DNA of 64,000 bases. Origin: an uncultured Eubacteriales bacterium (GTDB taxonomy: Bacteria > Bacillota > Clostridia > Oscillospirales > Acutalibacteraceae). Below are positions 8,158 to 15,878 of this stretch, in pieces; the first letter of the stretch is position 1; each line of letters opens with the position of its first letter. The position numbers and the translations under genes are program-made. The notes under the pieces were generated by a model. It did no database searches and was not told where the DNA came from. It saw nothing but the letters and a program-made list of their open reading frames with translations. Where the stretch lies: the NCBI GenBank assembly GCA_934630515.1, contig CAKTVV010000001.1, positions 124,001 through 188,000 of the forward strand. Direction: 5' to 3'.

Positions 8158-9618
8158 ATGATCCAAGTGAACAACTGGATAGCCACCATCCCCGAGGAGG
8201 AGCGGCGCATCGCCTATGTGGGAGAGAACACCTCCGAGCATCGGCTGTTCCGCCTCCACGGCAGCGGGTATGGCGGCTATGCGTACTTTCTGGATCTGGC
8301 GTTTGACCTGTCCACCGTAACTACCACCGCACAGCGGCAGCGGGAAACCACCAGCCAGAATGTACAGGAGACCGTGGGAACAAACCAAAGTCAGTCGGTC
8401 TCCACCAAAACCACGGAAAACGCCATTCTCTCGGAGACCACCGTCGATTGCGACACCAAAACCGACGTGGTCCCTCTGGAAATGCAGTCCGACGACGAGG
8501 GGGTGACCCTCACCTGGACGATCCTCGCCCAGCATACCCGGCTGCCCGGCACCCTGCAGGCGACGCTGCGGGCGGTAGCGGCGGACGGCTCGGTGAAAAA
8601 ATCCGCCATCATGACCTTTGAGGTGGAGCCGGCGGTGATCGCTGTCGCCGCCATACCGCCGGCGGTATCCGAGCAGGAGCAGCTCATACAGAACATAGAG
8701 GGGCTGTACGCCAAATATGTGTCAAAGGCCGAGGAGTGCGAGGAGAATGTGCAATATTGGACCTCCTACGCCGAGGGACAATGCCGCAGCAACCTGAACG
8801 AATCCAACGGCTACGCACTGACGGCATTGTCCTCCGCTCAGGAGGCAGCCGCCAGCGCCAAGGCAGCAGCCGAAAGCGCCGCAGACGCTGCCAAGGCTCA
8901 GGCAGCTGCCGAAGGCGCCAAAGCCGCCGCCAACGAAAGTGCCGCCAAAGCCAGTGCCGATTCCGCAGCGGCAGCGACCCATGTCACAGCGGCGGAGACG
9001 GCGAAAACGGACGCCGAGAGCGCCAAGGCGGGGGCTGAGACCGCCGCCGCCAGTGCCGCAGCCGACGCTGCTGCCGCCGCCGATTCCAAAGCCGCCGCCG
9101 AGACCGCCGCCACCGTCGCCGCTGCCAAAGCCGCCGAGGCTGCCGCTGCCGGCGGGAAGCTGCAGCTGATCCGGCAGATCACCACCACCGAAGCCTTGGG
9201 GAGCATGATCCTCTCCGCCGACATGGAGGACACCGGCTTCTCTCTGGACCGGTTCTGTCTGCTGATCCAGTTTCCCGAAGCGCTGGAGCTGGGGCAGCAG
9301 ACGGGGAAATGTGTGCTGAGCATCTACGCCAACGGATATACCGCCAACTATTGCCTGCACTATCAGGCGGTCGTCGAGCGGGCAAGGTATGTACGGCTGG
9401 AGGGGGAGATCGTCGGCGCCGCCGGAGATGCGCCCCGCTGCATCACCTCTGTGGCGGTGGGCAGCGAAAACCCCTTTGGCAATTCGCTGCGTACCGGCTG
9501 GTACGGCTACGGCTTCACCGCCATCCAAAAGCTGATCGTCAACGGCACTATCGCCGGAAACGACAGCGCCGGGCTCCCGGCAGGAACCGTGCTGACCCTG
9601 TACGGAAGAAAGGCCTAA
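8158..9618 (+). CDS. Phage baseplate/tail-fibre-like protein (BppU-type N-terminus)
   Basis: The product has 486 residues. The N-terminal 170 or so resemble the Ig-like BppU baseplate domain of Firmicutes phages (ERRIAYVGENTSEHRLFRL, then FLDLAFDLSTVTTTA). Residues about 216-332 are an extremely alanine-rich heptad-like stretch (SAKAAAESAADAAKAQAAAE and similar), expected to form a trimeric coiled-coil shaft. The last 155 residues form a probable receptor-binding head. A good AGAAAGGAG site precedes the ATG. No tail tube, sheath or capsid gene lies nearby, so whether it acts in a particle is unknown. Confidence 0.7.
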   Translation: MIQVNNWIATIPEEERRIAYVGENTSEHRLFRLHGSGYGGYAYFLDLAFDLSTVTTTAQRQRETTSQNVQETVGTNQSQSVSTKTTENAILSETTVDCDTKTDVVPLEMQSDDEGVTLTWTILAQHTRLPGTLQATLRAVAADGSVKKSAIMTFEVEPAVIAVAAIPPAVSEQEQLIQNIEGLYAKYVSKAEECEENVQYWTSYAEGQCRSNLNESNGYALTALSSAQEAAASAKAAAESAADAAKAQAAAEGAKAAANESAAKASADSAAAATHVTAAETAKTDAESAKAGAETAAASAAADAAAAADSKAAAETAATVAAAKAAEAAAAGGKLQLIRQITTTEALGSMILSADMEDTGFSLDRFCLLIQFPEALELGQQTGKCVLSIYANGYTANYCLHYQAVVERARYVRLEGEIVGAAGDAPRCITSVAVGSENPFGNSLRTGWYGYGFTAIQKLIVNGTIAGNDSAGLPAGTVLTLYGRKA

Positions 9619-9630
9619 GGAGGAATGTGT

Positions 9631-9789
9631 ATGCGTAAATGTATAAACGGGCAGTATTTTGACATGACCGCAGAGGAGCTCGCCGCTCTGTCTGCGCCCC
9701 CGGAGGGGTTGACCGACGCCCCGCCCTCCACCGAGGAGCGGCTGGAGGCGCTGGAGCTGGCGATGCTGGAGCTGATCACGGAGGGATAA
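9631..9789 (+). CDS. Small phage tail-cassette protein, 52 aa
   Basis: This short ORF (start MRKCINGQYFDMTAEELAAL) follows the fibre gene by 12 bases, with AAGGAGGA at 9617-9624. Its opening 'cysteine, INGQYFDMTAEE' pattern and acidic C-terminal helix (STEERLEALELAMLELI) resemble small proteins commonly encoded between the tail fibre and the holin/lysin in Clostridia prophages. No biochemical function is known for them. Family assignment rests on position and the N-terminal motif only. Confidence 0.55.
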   Translation: MRKCINGQYFDMTAEELAALSAPPEGLTDAPPSTEERLEALELAMLELITEG

Positions 9790-9792
9790 ACG

Positions 9793-9918
9793 ATGGAACG
9801 ATTTTTACAGCTGCAATACCGCATGGGACGCATCGGATACGACCGTCTGCAGACGCTGCTCGCCCGACTCCGGAACAGTGACGGAGCCGGTGCATATACT
9901 GACAGAGGAGGAAATTAA
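9793..9918 (+). CDS. Tiny XkdX-like tail-cassette ORF, 41 aa
   Basis: The ORF begins 3 bases after the previous stop codon and ends 1 base before the endolysin ATG. Its start (MERFLQLQYRMGRIGYDRLQ) recalls XkdX-type small proteins that sit before lysis genes. The C-terminus (RNSDGAGAYTDRGGN) does not resemble the usual ending. The +1 frame over the same bases reads ILTEEEIN, so a frameshift may have altered the tail of this gene. A coding role is plausible but unproven. Confidence 0.4.
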   Translation: MERFLQLQYRMGRIGYDRLQTLLARLRNSDGAGAYTDRGGN

Positions 9919-9919
9919 C

Positions 9920-10711
9920 ATGGCAAAGATCTACTTGTCCCCGGCGGCACACGCCACCGATAACCGGACCCAGTGCCCCATGGCTTGCAGCGAAAATACC
10001 CACTGCAACGCCTATACAGATAAGCTGGAGGCACGCTTGCGGGGGCTGGGCTTCGAGGTCAAACGGGGAACCCGCTCCCTGACCGGCTCGCTGGCCATGA
10101 CCACCCGGGTGGCGGAGGCAAACCAGTGGAAAGCCGACCTCTACTATGTGGCGCACTCCAACGCCGGGGGCGGCCGGTACAGCATGACCATGTGCTACAC
10201 CGACAAGGCCAGCAAAGAGAAGGCAGACATTCTCCACAAGTACCGCCGCAACGTGCGGCATGTGGTCCGGCAGCGGGGCGACCTGTATGAGATCAACGCC
10301 ACCGCCATGCCCTGTCTGTACGATGAGTTGTTCTTCCATGACAATGCGGAGGACTGCGCTTGGTTCCACAATGGGGGCATGGACACGATGGCGGAGGAGA
10401 CGGTACAGGCGCTGTGCGAGATCTGCGGCGTCCCGTACCAACCCCACACCGAGCCGGAACCGGAGCAGCCCGCCGCACCCGAGCAACCTGCCACGCCCGC
10501 TCCGGCAGCGCCTCAAGCGGGCGATGCCGTGCAGCTGACCGGCGGCAGGCTGTACACCACCGCCCGGGGCAGCAGGTATGTGACCCGCACCGGCACCTTT
10601 TATCTGTACGACGGGCAGCGGGTCGGCAGCCGCTACCGGGTAACCAACCGGGCAGACCGGGTCGGCAAGTCCCCGGTATGGATCTTCACCTCCGGGTGGA
10701 TCGAGGGATAA
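9920..10711 (+). CDS. N-acetylmuramoyl-L-alanine amidase, phage-type endolysin
   Basis: This 263-residue protein carries an Amidase_3-type zinc amidase domain (residues 1-175: IYLSPAAHATDNR, then ADLYYVAHSNAGGG and LYDELFFHDNAEDCAWF). A proline/alanine/glutamate linker (PEPEQPAAPEQPATPAPAAP) and a C-terminal SH3-like wall-binding domain follow. It has no signal peptide, as expected of an endolysin that needs a holin or other release route, but no holin-like ORF is present. GAGGAGG at 9905-9911 supports the ATG at 9920. It is the last gene of the SOS-promoter cassette. Confidence 0.85.
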   Translation: MAKIYLSPAAHATDNRTQCPMACSENTHCNAYTDKLEARLRGLGFEVKRGTRSLTGSLAMTTRVAEANQWKADLYYVAHSNAGGGRYSMTMCYTDKASKEKADILHKYRRNVRHVVRQRGDLYEINATAMPCLYDELFFHDNAEDCAWFHNGGMDTMAEETVQALCEICGVPYQPHTEPEPEQPAAPEQPATPAPAAPQAGDAVQLTGGRLYTTARGSRYVTRTGTFYLYDGQRVGSRYRVTNRADRVGKSPVWIFTSGWIEG

Positions 10712-10779
10712 GCTCTCATCCGCCCGCCTGCGAAGGGCAGAACGGCGTCTGAATTTGTAAAAATTAGATACAATTTGTA

Positions 10780-10824
10780 TAAAGGAGCAGTTGGTTTACG
10801 ATTTGTAAACCAACTGCTCCTTTA
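10780..10824 (+). terminator. 20-bp perfect inverted repeat between converging genes
   Basis: Positions 10781-10799 and 10805-10823 are exact reverse complements around a 5-base loop, extended by one more T-A pair. It lies between the endolysin (+) and the glycosidase-like gene (-), so a bidirectional terminator is the simplest reading. However, the T-run on the + strand begins 11 bases beyond the stem, and the flanks are unusually AT-rich, so another role is possible. Confidence 0.55.
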
Positions 10825-10872
10825 CAGCATCTGTTTTTTGCTCCCCGCCAACCACAAACCGGCGTACAGCTT

Positions 10873-12402
10873 TTACAGCCGTCCGGCGGCGTGCGCCCCG
10901 CCGCAGTCCCCTGCGGCATCGGTAAACCCAAAGGAATACAGCTTACCGCAGACAGCAAACTCCAAACGGAACGGCTTTTTCTCCAGCGTTTTCAGTTCAA
11001 AATGCGGGAACCGCACGGTGTGGTGCGTGCTGTCCCCTGTCAAGGGCTCGGAGACCGCCAAAGTCTCCCCCTCCGGGGAAAGGATCCGCACCGTCACAGA
11101 ACCGTCTGCATTCACCAGCATACCGGTCTTGCCGGTCATACACAGCAGCCTTGTGGTGAGCCGCCCGGTGCCGTTCATGGATACAAATCCGTCCCGGCGG
11201 AGCTTCGCCAGACCGGTGGCACCGTTGCGGTACATACCGTTGTCCGTCCACGGGCGGCACCGGTAGGCGGGATCGCCGCCGAAGCCGCTGTAGTAGATCC
11301 ACAGCTCATCGCCGTGGATCACCAGCACGCCGCCCACCGACTGCACATACCCCCGATCCCAAGCGCCCGGGTGCATGGAGGCGGGGATCAGGCTGTCCCG
11401 GCAGGGGCGGGAAAAGTGGTATCCGTCCCGGCTGTACATCGGCATCAGCTCGGTGATCTTCGGCACACCGTAGCGTTCACACACAGGATTTTCCGGTCCG
11501 TACATGATCTGAAACATACCCAGCATCAAGCTCTCATAGCCCACACAGTCCACATTATACAGCTGGGGCGGAAAGCCGATATAGGGATGCGGCAGATCCA
11601 GCTCGTCGCAATACAGCCACGGCCGGGCGTCAGCGTCGCTCCATCCGGCACCCTCCAGATAGTCGTCGCACTCCCGATATCTCCGGTAGCGCAGCCACGA
11701 GCCATCCGGCTGAGCATCGGCAGCCCGGATGCTGTAGACCCATTTTTTGCGGAACGGGTCATAAAACATCGTGCTGCGATCGAAGGTGTTCCCGGTCTGG
11801 CGGAATCGGTGGAAATGAACACCGTCGCCGCTGACAGCGGCGACCCCCGGCATCTGTACGCCGGGATTGCGCAGAAACAGCTTATACCGCTCCTCCGGCG
11901 GGGCGGTGTCGTCGATCCACACCGTGGTCGAATCCGGGCGGAGATAGGCGGTGTCGCCCTCAGACATATCCAAAGCATCCTGCCGCTGGGTATAGGGAAG
12001 AATCAAATTGGTTCCCGCCACAATTCCCAGATCCGGGCGCTCCCATGTGAGACCGTCTGCCGACTCTGCATACGCCATATGCCGCAGCCAGCCCGCCTCA
12101 TACCACATTTTGAATTTTCGCTCCCGTTCATCGTACCACACCCCGCCGCTCTTGGGGCAGGCACAGGGGGCGCCGTCCCGCTCCCAGGGGGTCTCCGGAG
12201 ACAGCACCGGTGCACCGGTCTTTTGGGCGGTGTGATATTCCGGCGTGAGATCGGTGGAATCGATGAGGAAATCGTCCACAAACAGCTGCCGTCCGACCGT
12301 AATATCGATCACCTCGGGCGGCTCCTCCAGATACGGCACATGCCGGGCATCGGACGGGGCATCCATGCCGGACAACCGGATGTTATTATATGATCGCTCC
12401 AT
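10873..12402 (-). CDS. Glycoside hydrolase-like protein (GH32/GH43-type beta-propeller), substrate unknown
   Basis: The product has 509 residues and no signal peptide, so it should act in the cytoplasm. Repeated segments such as YDERERKFKMWYEAG, MAYAESADGLTWERPDLG and YSRDGYHFSRP are the blade motifs of five-bladed propeller glycosidases (GH32/GH43/GH130 superfamily). The closest known group is the poorly characterised 'glycosyl hydrolase family 32-like' proteins. The ATG at 12402 has GGAGGCG upstream. With the neighbouring AraC regulator, aldolase and kinase it probably releases a sugar acid from an imported oligosaccharide. Confidence 0.6.
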   Translation of the reverse strand: MERSYNNIRLSGMDAPSDARHVPYLEEPPEVIDITVGRQLFVDDFLIDSTDLTPEYHTAQKTGAPVLSPETPWERDGAPCACPKSGGVWYDERERKFKMWYEAGWLRHMAYAESADGLTWERPDLGIVAGTNLILPYTQRQDALDMSEGDTAYLRPDSTTVWIDDTAPPEERYKLFLRNPGVQMPGVAAVSGDGVHFHRFRQTGNTFDRSTMFYDPFRKKWVYSIRAADAQPDGSWLRYRRYRECDDYLEGAGWSDADARPWLYCDELDLPHPYIGFPPQLYNVDCVGYESLMLGMFQIMYGPENPVCERYGVPKITELMPMYSRDGYHFSRPCRDSLIPASMHPGAWDRGYVQSVGGVLVIHGDELWIYYSGFGGDPAYRCRPWTDNGMYRNGATGLAKLRRDGFVSMNGTGRLTTRLLCMTGKTGMLVNADGSVTVRILSPEGETLAVSEPLTGDSTHHTVRFPHFELKTLEKKPFRLEFAVCGKLYSFGFTDAAGDCGGAHAAGRL

Positions 12403-12424
12403 CAGCAGCGCCTCCTTTTCGCCG

Positions 12425-12453
12425 ATTGTAGCATACAGAAATGGCACATTCAA
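12425..12453 (-). promoter_or_regulatory. Promoter of the glycosidase-like gene
   Basis: On the minus strand TTGAAT (12453-12448) and TACAAT (12430-12425) are separated by 17 bases. TGCAAT-type half-sites lie directly upstream and touch the -35. Confidence 0.7.
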
Positions 12454-12481
12454 TTGCATAGTTTGCAATCCGCATTGCAAT
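12453..12481. promoter_or_regulatory. TTGCAAT half-site cluster upstream of glycosidase-like gene
   Basis: Three copies of the core TGCA(A/T) occur on the + strand, with TGC at 12455, 12464 and 12476, the last two 12 bases apart as in the divergent araC-eda region. The cluster abuts the -35, the usual place for an AraC-family activator. Confidence 0.5.
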
Positions 12482-12498
12482 TCCTGCAGAAACGCCTG

Positions 12499-13287
12499 TC
12501 AGCGGGTCGGATGCGACGGTGCGCAGCCATAGTGCTTTTTATACGCACGGAAAAAGGAGGAATACTCGGAAAAGCCGCTTTGCGCAGCAGCCTCAGCGGC
12601 GGTCCTTCCGGAGCGGATCAGCTGGCGGGCGCACACCAGCCGCTTTTGCTGGACATATTGATAGAAAGAGATATTCAGCTCCCGACTGAAGCAGTGGGAC
12701 AGCTGCGAGGTGGAAACGAACAGCGCCGCAGCCGCCTGCGCCAGCGTGACGGGGGTCTGATAGTACCGGTTTACATAGCTTAGGGCACGGGCAATCAGCG
12801 AATTTTCGTCCCGGGCATCCGAGGCGGAAAAGCAGCCGAGAGAGTCCCGGATGGCAAACAGCAGCTGCACCGCCGCCGTGCGGAGCAGCAGCGCCTTTTC
12901 CTCTTCCGGGCGGGAATCGAACAGCCCGTCCCGCAGCCCTTGAAACAGCCGGACGATCTCCGGCGTAGGGGTGTGCAGGATCCGGATGCGATCCATACAC
13001 ACCCCCAGCAGGCACGCCCATTCCGGCACATCCGGGAACCACAGCCGGCAGCGCCGGTATTCCTCCTCCCGGGAAAAGGTGAAATTATGAAAATGCTCCT
13101 TAGGGATCAGCAGCAGCATATCCGGGTGGAGCGGAACGCTTTCCCCCTCCGAGAGGAACCGCCCCTCGGCTTGGTACAAGTACAGGATTTCATGCTCGGC
13201 ATGAAATTCCTCCCCCCGCATCACGGAGGTGCCGGCAGCATACCAAAAATGTGCCGGGTCGGCATGAAACTGTTTGCAAAACGCCAT
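12499..13287 (-). CDS. AraC-family transcriptional regulator
   Basis: This 262-residue regulator has an N-terminal cupin-like effector domain (GEEFHAEHEILYLYQAEGRF, then HPDMLLLIPKEHFHNF) and a C-terminal double helix-turn-helix (VTLAQAAAALFVSTSQLSHC and AAAQSGFSEYSSFFRAYKKH). The ATG at 13287 was chosen because it has a ribosome-binding site and gives a normal-length domain; the longer frame covers its own promoter. It is divergent from eda-dgoK and upstream of the glycosidase-like gene, so it probably activates both in response to a sugar or sugar acid. Confidence 0.88.
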   Translation of the reverse strand: MAFCKQFHADPAHFWYAAGTSVMRGEEFHAEHEILYLYQAEGRFLSEGESVPLHPDMLLLIPKEHFHNFTFSREEEYRRCRLWFPDVPEWACLLGVCMDRIRILHTPTPEIVRLFQGLRDGLFDSRPEEEKALLLRTAAVQLLFAIRDSLGCFSASDARDENSLIARALSYVNRYYQTPVTLAQAAAALFVSTSQLSHCFSRELNISFYQYVQQKRLVCARQLIRSGRTAAEAAAQSGFSEYSSFFRAYKKHYGCAPSHPTR

Positions 13288-13354
13288 ATTTACACCCTCT
13301 TTTCCGCCGGTGCCGGTACTGTCACAGGTAATGTCCGGCACCCCGGCACATTTC

Positions 13355-13382
13355 AGTATAGCAGAAAATGCCAAAATTGCAA
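13355..13382 (-). promoter_or_regulatory. Promoter of the araC-type gene
   Basis: On the minus strand TTGCAA (13382-13377) and TATACT (13360-13355) are 16 bases apart. The -35 coincides with the palindromic ATTGCAAT half-site, which suggests autorepression. Confidence 0.7.
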
Positions 13383-13396
13383 TATGTCCTGCAATA
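13376..13396. promoter_or_regulatory. Paired TTGCAAT operator between araC and eda
   Basis: ATTGCAAT at 13376-13383 is followed by TGCAATA at 13390-13396, with the TGC cores 12 bases apart, the same spacing as upstream of the glycosidase-like gene. It overlaps the regulator's -35 and lies just upstream of the eda -35. Confidence 0.5.
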
Positions 13397-13403
13397 AATA
13401 CAA

Positions 13404-13431
13404 TTGGATTGTAATTCCGGTCTGCTATACT
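13404..13431 (+). promoter_or_regulatory. Promoter of eda-dgoK
   Basis: TTGGAT (13404-13409) and TATACT (13426-13431) are separated by 16 bases. The weak -35 fits a promoter that needs an activator. The start codon is 22 bases downstream of the -10. Confidence 0.7.
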
Positions 13432-13452
13432 TAAGAAAAAGGGAGGGCTTCT

Positions 13453-14124
13453 ATGAAAATGACTATACATGAGCGGATCGCTGCCAAAAAGCTGATTGCC
13501 ATTGTCCGTGGAGTCGCACCGAGCGCTATGGAGCCGCTGGCCGAGGCGTTATACGCCGGCGGCATCCAGCTGCTGGAGGTCACCTTTGACCAGAGCGGCG
13601 GGTGTCCGGCGGAGAAAACAGCCGAAACGATCGCCGCCCTGTCCCGGCGGATGGAGGACCGCATGGCGGTGGGCGCCGGGACGGTGCTGACGAAGGCGCA
13701 GGTACACCTTGCCCGGCAGGCGGGGGCGCAGTTCACCCTTTCACCGAATACCGATCCGGAGATCATCCGAGAGACAAAGCGCCTGCAAATGCTGTCGTTG
13801 CCGGGAGCGTTCACCCCCAGCGAGGTGCAGTGCGCCTATGCGGCCGGGGCGGATCTGGTCAAGCTGTTTCCGGCAGAGGCGCTGGGGACAGACTATATCC
13901 GGGCGCTTCTGGCACCGCTGGCGCACATCCCGGTGCTGGCGGTCGGCGGCATAAACGAAAAGAATATTCCGGCATATTTGGACGCCGGCGTCTGCGGCTT
14001 TGGCGTCGGTTCCACCCTTGTGCGTCGGGAATGGATCGCACAGGGGCGGTTTTCGGAGCTGACGGCGCTGGCGCAGCGCTACACGCAGAGCATTGAGGAT
14101 TGGGCTTATGTACACAGTCATTGA
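13453..14124 (+). CDS. eda: 2-dehydro-3-deoxy-phosphogluconate/galactonate aldolase (KDPG/KDPGal aldolase)
   Basis: This class I aldolase (223 residues) cleaves KDPG or KDPGal to pyruvate and glyceraldehyde 3-phosphate. The family blocks IAIVRGVAP, GIQLLEVTFD, VGAGTVL and the Schiff-base lysine in DLVKLFPAEALG are present, and AVGGINEKN closes the phosphate site. GGGAGGG precedes the ATG. It overlaps dgoK by 17 bases, so the likely substrate is KDPGal, but KDPG from kdgK (31-32 kb) may also enter here. Confidence 0.92.
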   Translation: MKMTIHERIAAKKLIAIVRGVAPSAMEPLAEALYAGGIQLLEVTFDQSGGCPAEKTAETIAALSRRMEDRMAVGAGTVLTKAQVHLARQAGAQFTLSPNTDPEIIRETKRLQMLSLPGAFTPSEVQCAYAAGADLVKLFPAEALGTDYIRALLAPLAHIPVLAVGGINEKNIPAYLDAGVCGFGVGSTLVRREWIAQGRFSELTALAQRYTQSIEDWAYVHSH

Positions 14125-14986
14125 CGGCGGCACCACCAACACCCGCTTTTACACCGTAGACCGCTCCCGGGTAACTCTCTGCGCCCACGCCGGCGTAGGC
14201 GCAGGCGATCCGGCAGGGCTGGCGGCATTTGTCCGGGCGACGCTGGCGACCCTTCCGACCGATGCTCCCGTCATCGCCTCGGGAATGATCACCAGCCCCA
14301 CCGGTTTATACGCTCTGCCGCATCTTCGGGCGCCTGTGGGGATCGATGAGCTGCACCGGGGGATGCAGCGGGTGTTGCTGCCGGAGATCAGCCCTCAGCC
14401 GCTCTATTTTATCCCGGGTGTGCGGACAGACGAGGATATGATGCGGGGCGAGGAGACCGAGCTGGCTGGGCTGACCCGCCGTCTGTCTCCGGACGCCGCT
14501 TACATCCTCCCCGGCACCCATTCCAAGTGTATTCTTGTAAACGGAGAGGGCAAGATCCACAACCTCTGCACCATGCTGACCGGCGAGCTGCTGGCAGCGG
14601 TGAAGAACGGCACCATCGTCGGGCAGAGCTTTGCATTTTGCGAGGAGTTCATAGAGAAATTTCTGTGTCAGGGCTTTGCCTACTGCCGTCGGTATGGGAT
14701 CAATCAGGCGCTGTTTCGCTGCCGGACGCTCGCCCTGCTGCACCGGCGCACGCCACAGGAGGTATACAGCTTTTGCTTGGGCGCCGTGCTGTGTCCGGAG
14801 GTGGAGCGCATCCGGCAGGTACCCGTCCGACGGCTGTATGTGGGCGGAAAGCGGGAGCTGCGCCTGCCGGAAGCCCTTCTGCTGCAGCGGTACTCCGGAA
14901 AAGAGGTCTGCTGTCTGCCGGAGACGACCTGCGTCAACGCCGTTCCCAACGGCGCCGTGCGTATTTTTACAGGCGGCGCAGACTAA
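14108..14986 (+). CDS. dgoK: 2-dehydro-3-deoxygalactonokinase
   Basis: This kinase (292 residues) phosphorylates 2-keto-3-deoxygalactonate with ATP, feeding the aldolase encoded upstream in the D-galactonate branch. The N-terminus MYTVIDGGTTNTRFYTVD carries the ASKHA phosphate motif, and LPGTHSKCILVNGEGKI is the conserved central block. The ATG at 14108 was chosen since upstream frame residues fall inside eda. A strong terminator at 15033-15072 follows. Confidence 0.9.
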   Translation: MYTVIDGGTTNTRFYTVDRSRVTLCAHAGVGAGDPAGLAAFVRATLATLPTDAPVIASGMITSPTGLYALPHLRAPVGIDELHRGMQRVLLPEISPQPLYFIPGVRTDEDMMRGEETELAGLTRRLSPDAAYILPGTHSKCILVNGEGKIHNLCTMLTGELLAAVKNGTIVGQSFAFCEEFIEKFLCQGFAYCRRYGINQALFRCRTLALLHRRTPQEVYSFCLGAVLCPEVERIRQVPVRRLYVGGKRELRLPEALLLQRYSGKEVCCLPETTCVNAVPNGAVRIFTGGAD

Positions 14987-15032
14987 GCAGCGGACAAGAA
15001 CTGTCCCCGGCAGCAATACCGGACAAAAGCAC

Positions 15033-15072
15033 AAAAAAGCTCCCGACGGAATACATTCCGCCGGGAGCTTTC
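15033..15072. terminator. Bidirectional terminator between dgoK and the lysine importer operon
   Basis: A long stem (arms about 15037-15051 and 15054-15069, one mismatch) is flanked by AAAAAA on the left and a short T-run on the right, so it can terminate both converging transcripts. Confidence 0.85.
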
Positions 15073-15134
15073 TGCTGTGGATTTTATCGGATAAATGGTC
15101 GGACAGCCCGTCCGGTATGCTGTCGGATGTACGT

Positions 15135-15875
15135 TTATCGCTGCAGGAACCGGGACAAAAACTCCTGGGTCAACGGATTCCGGGGGTGCTCAAAGATATC
15201 CGTCGGAGCACCCTCCTCGGCGATCACGCCGTCCGCCATAAAGATCACCCGGTCGGATACATCCCGGGCAAACGCCATCTCGTGGGTCACCACGATCATG
15301 GTCATGCCCTCCTCCGCCAGCGAGCGCATCACGGTCAGCACCTCACCCACCATCTGGGGGTCCAGAGCGCTGGTGGGTTCATCGAACAGCAGCGCCTCCG
15401 GCTCCATCGCCAGCGCCCGGGCGATCGCCACCCGCTGCTTCTGACCGCCGGACAGCTGCCGGGGCTTGGCGTTGATATAGGGCGCCATGCCCACCTTTTC
15501 CAGATACTGCAGCGCCACCCGCCGGGCGTCCTCCTTGCTGCGGTGCATGACGGTGCACTGCCCCACCATGCAGTTTTCCAGCGCCGTCATGTTGTTGAAC
15601 AAATTAAAGCTCTGGAACACCATGCCCACCCGTGCCCGGTAATCGGACAGGTCGAAGCCCTTTTCCTGAATATTCTGCCCCCGGAACAGGATCTCACCGG
15701 CGCTGGGGGTCTCCAGCAGATTGATGCAGCGCAGCATGGTGGATTTACCGGAGCCGGAGGCGCCGATCACGCTCACCGTCTGCCCCTTTTCCACCGTCAG
15801 GCTGATATCCCGCAGCACCGCATGCTCGCCGAACTGCTTTTGCAGATTGCGCAGTTCCAAAACCGTCTCTGCCAT
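15135..15875 (-). CDS. Amino-acid ABC transporter ATP-binding protein (lysine importer)
   Basis: This 246-residue ATPase belongs to the polar amino acid uptake (GlnQ/HisP) family: Walker A GASGSGKST, signature LSGGQKQRVAIARALAM, Walker B EALLFDEPTSALDP. A GlnQ-type family member would normally be called glutamine-specific by homology, but the operon is preceded by a lysine riboswitch, so lysine is the more likely substrate. It is the last of three genes, 3 bases after the permease. Confidence 0.92.
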   Translation of the reverse strand: MAETVLELRNLQKQFGEHAVLRDISLTVEKGQTVSVIGASGSGKSTMLRCINLLETPSAGEILFRGQNIQEKGFDLSDYRARVGMVFQSFNLFNNMTALENCMVGQCTVMHRSKEDARRVALQYLEKVGMAPYINAKPRQLSGGQKQRVAIARALAMEPEALLFDEPTSALDPQMVGEVLTVMRSLAEEGMTMIVVTHEMAFARDVSDRVIFMADGVIAEEGAPTDIFEHPRNPLTQEFLSRFLQR

Positions 15876-15878
15876 GGC

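Noticed and set aside
8821..9160. Alanine-codon-rich stretch as a CRISPR-like or noncoding repeat
   Set aside because: There is no fixed repeat unit or spacer; it is in frame and encodes a coiled-coil shaft.
7998..10711. A complete prophage or tailocin
   Set aside because: Only fibre, two tiny ORFs and amidase are present; there is no integrase, terminase, capsid, tube, sheath or holin.
10768..10950. Mirrored small ORFs on both strands around the inverted repeat
   Set aside because: They give the same peptide only because the repeat is palindromic; no ribosome-binding site supports either.
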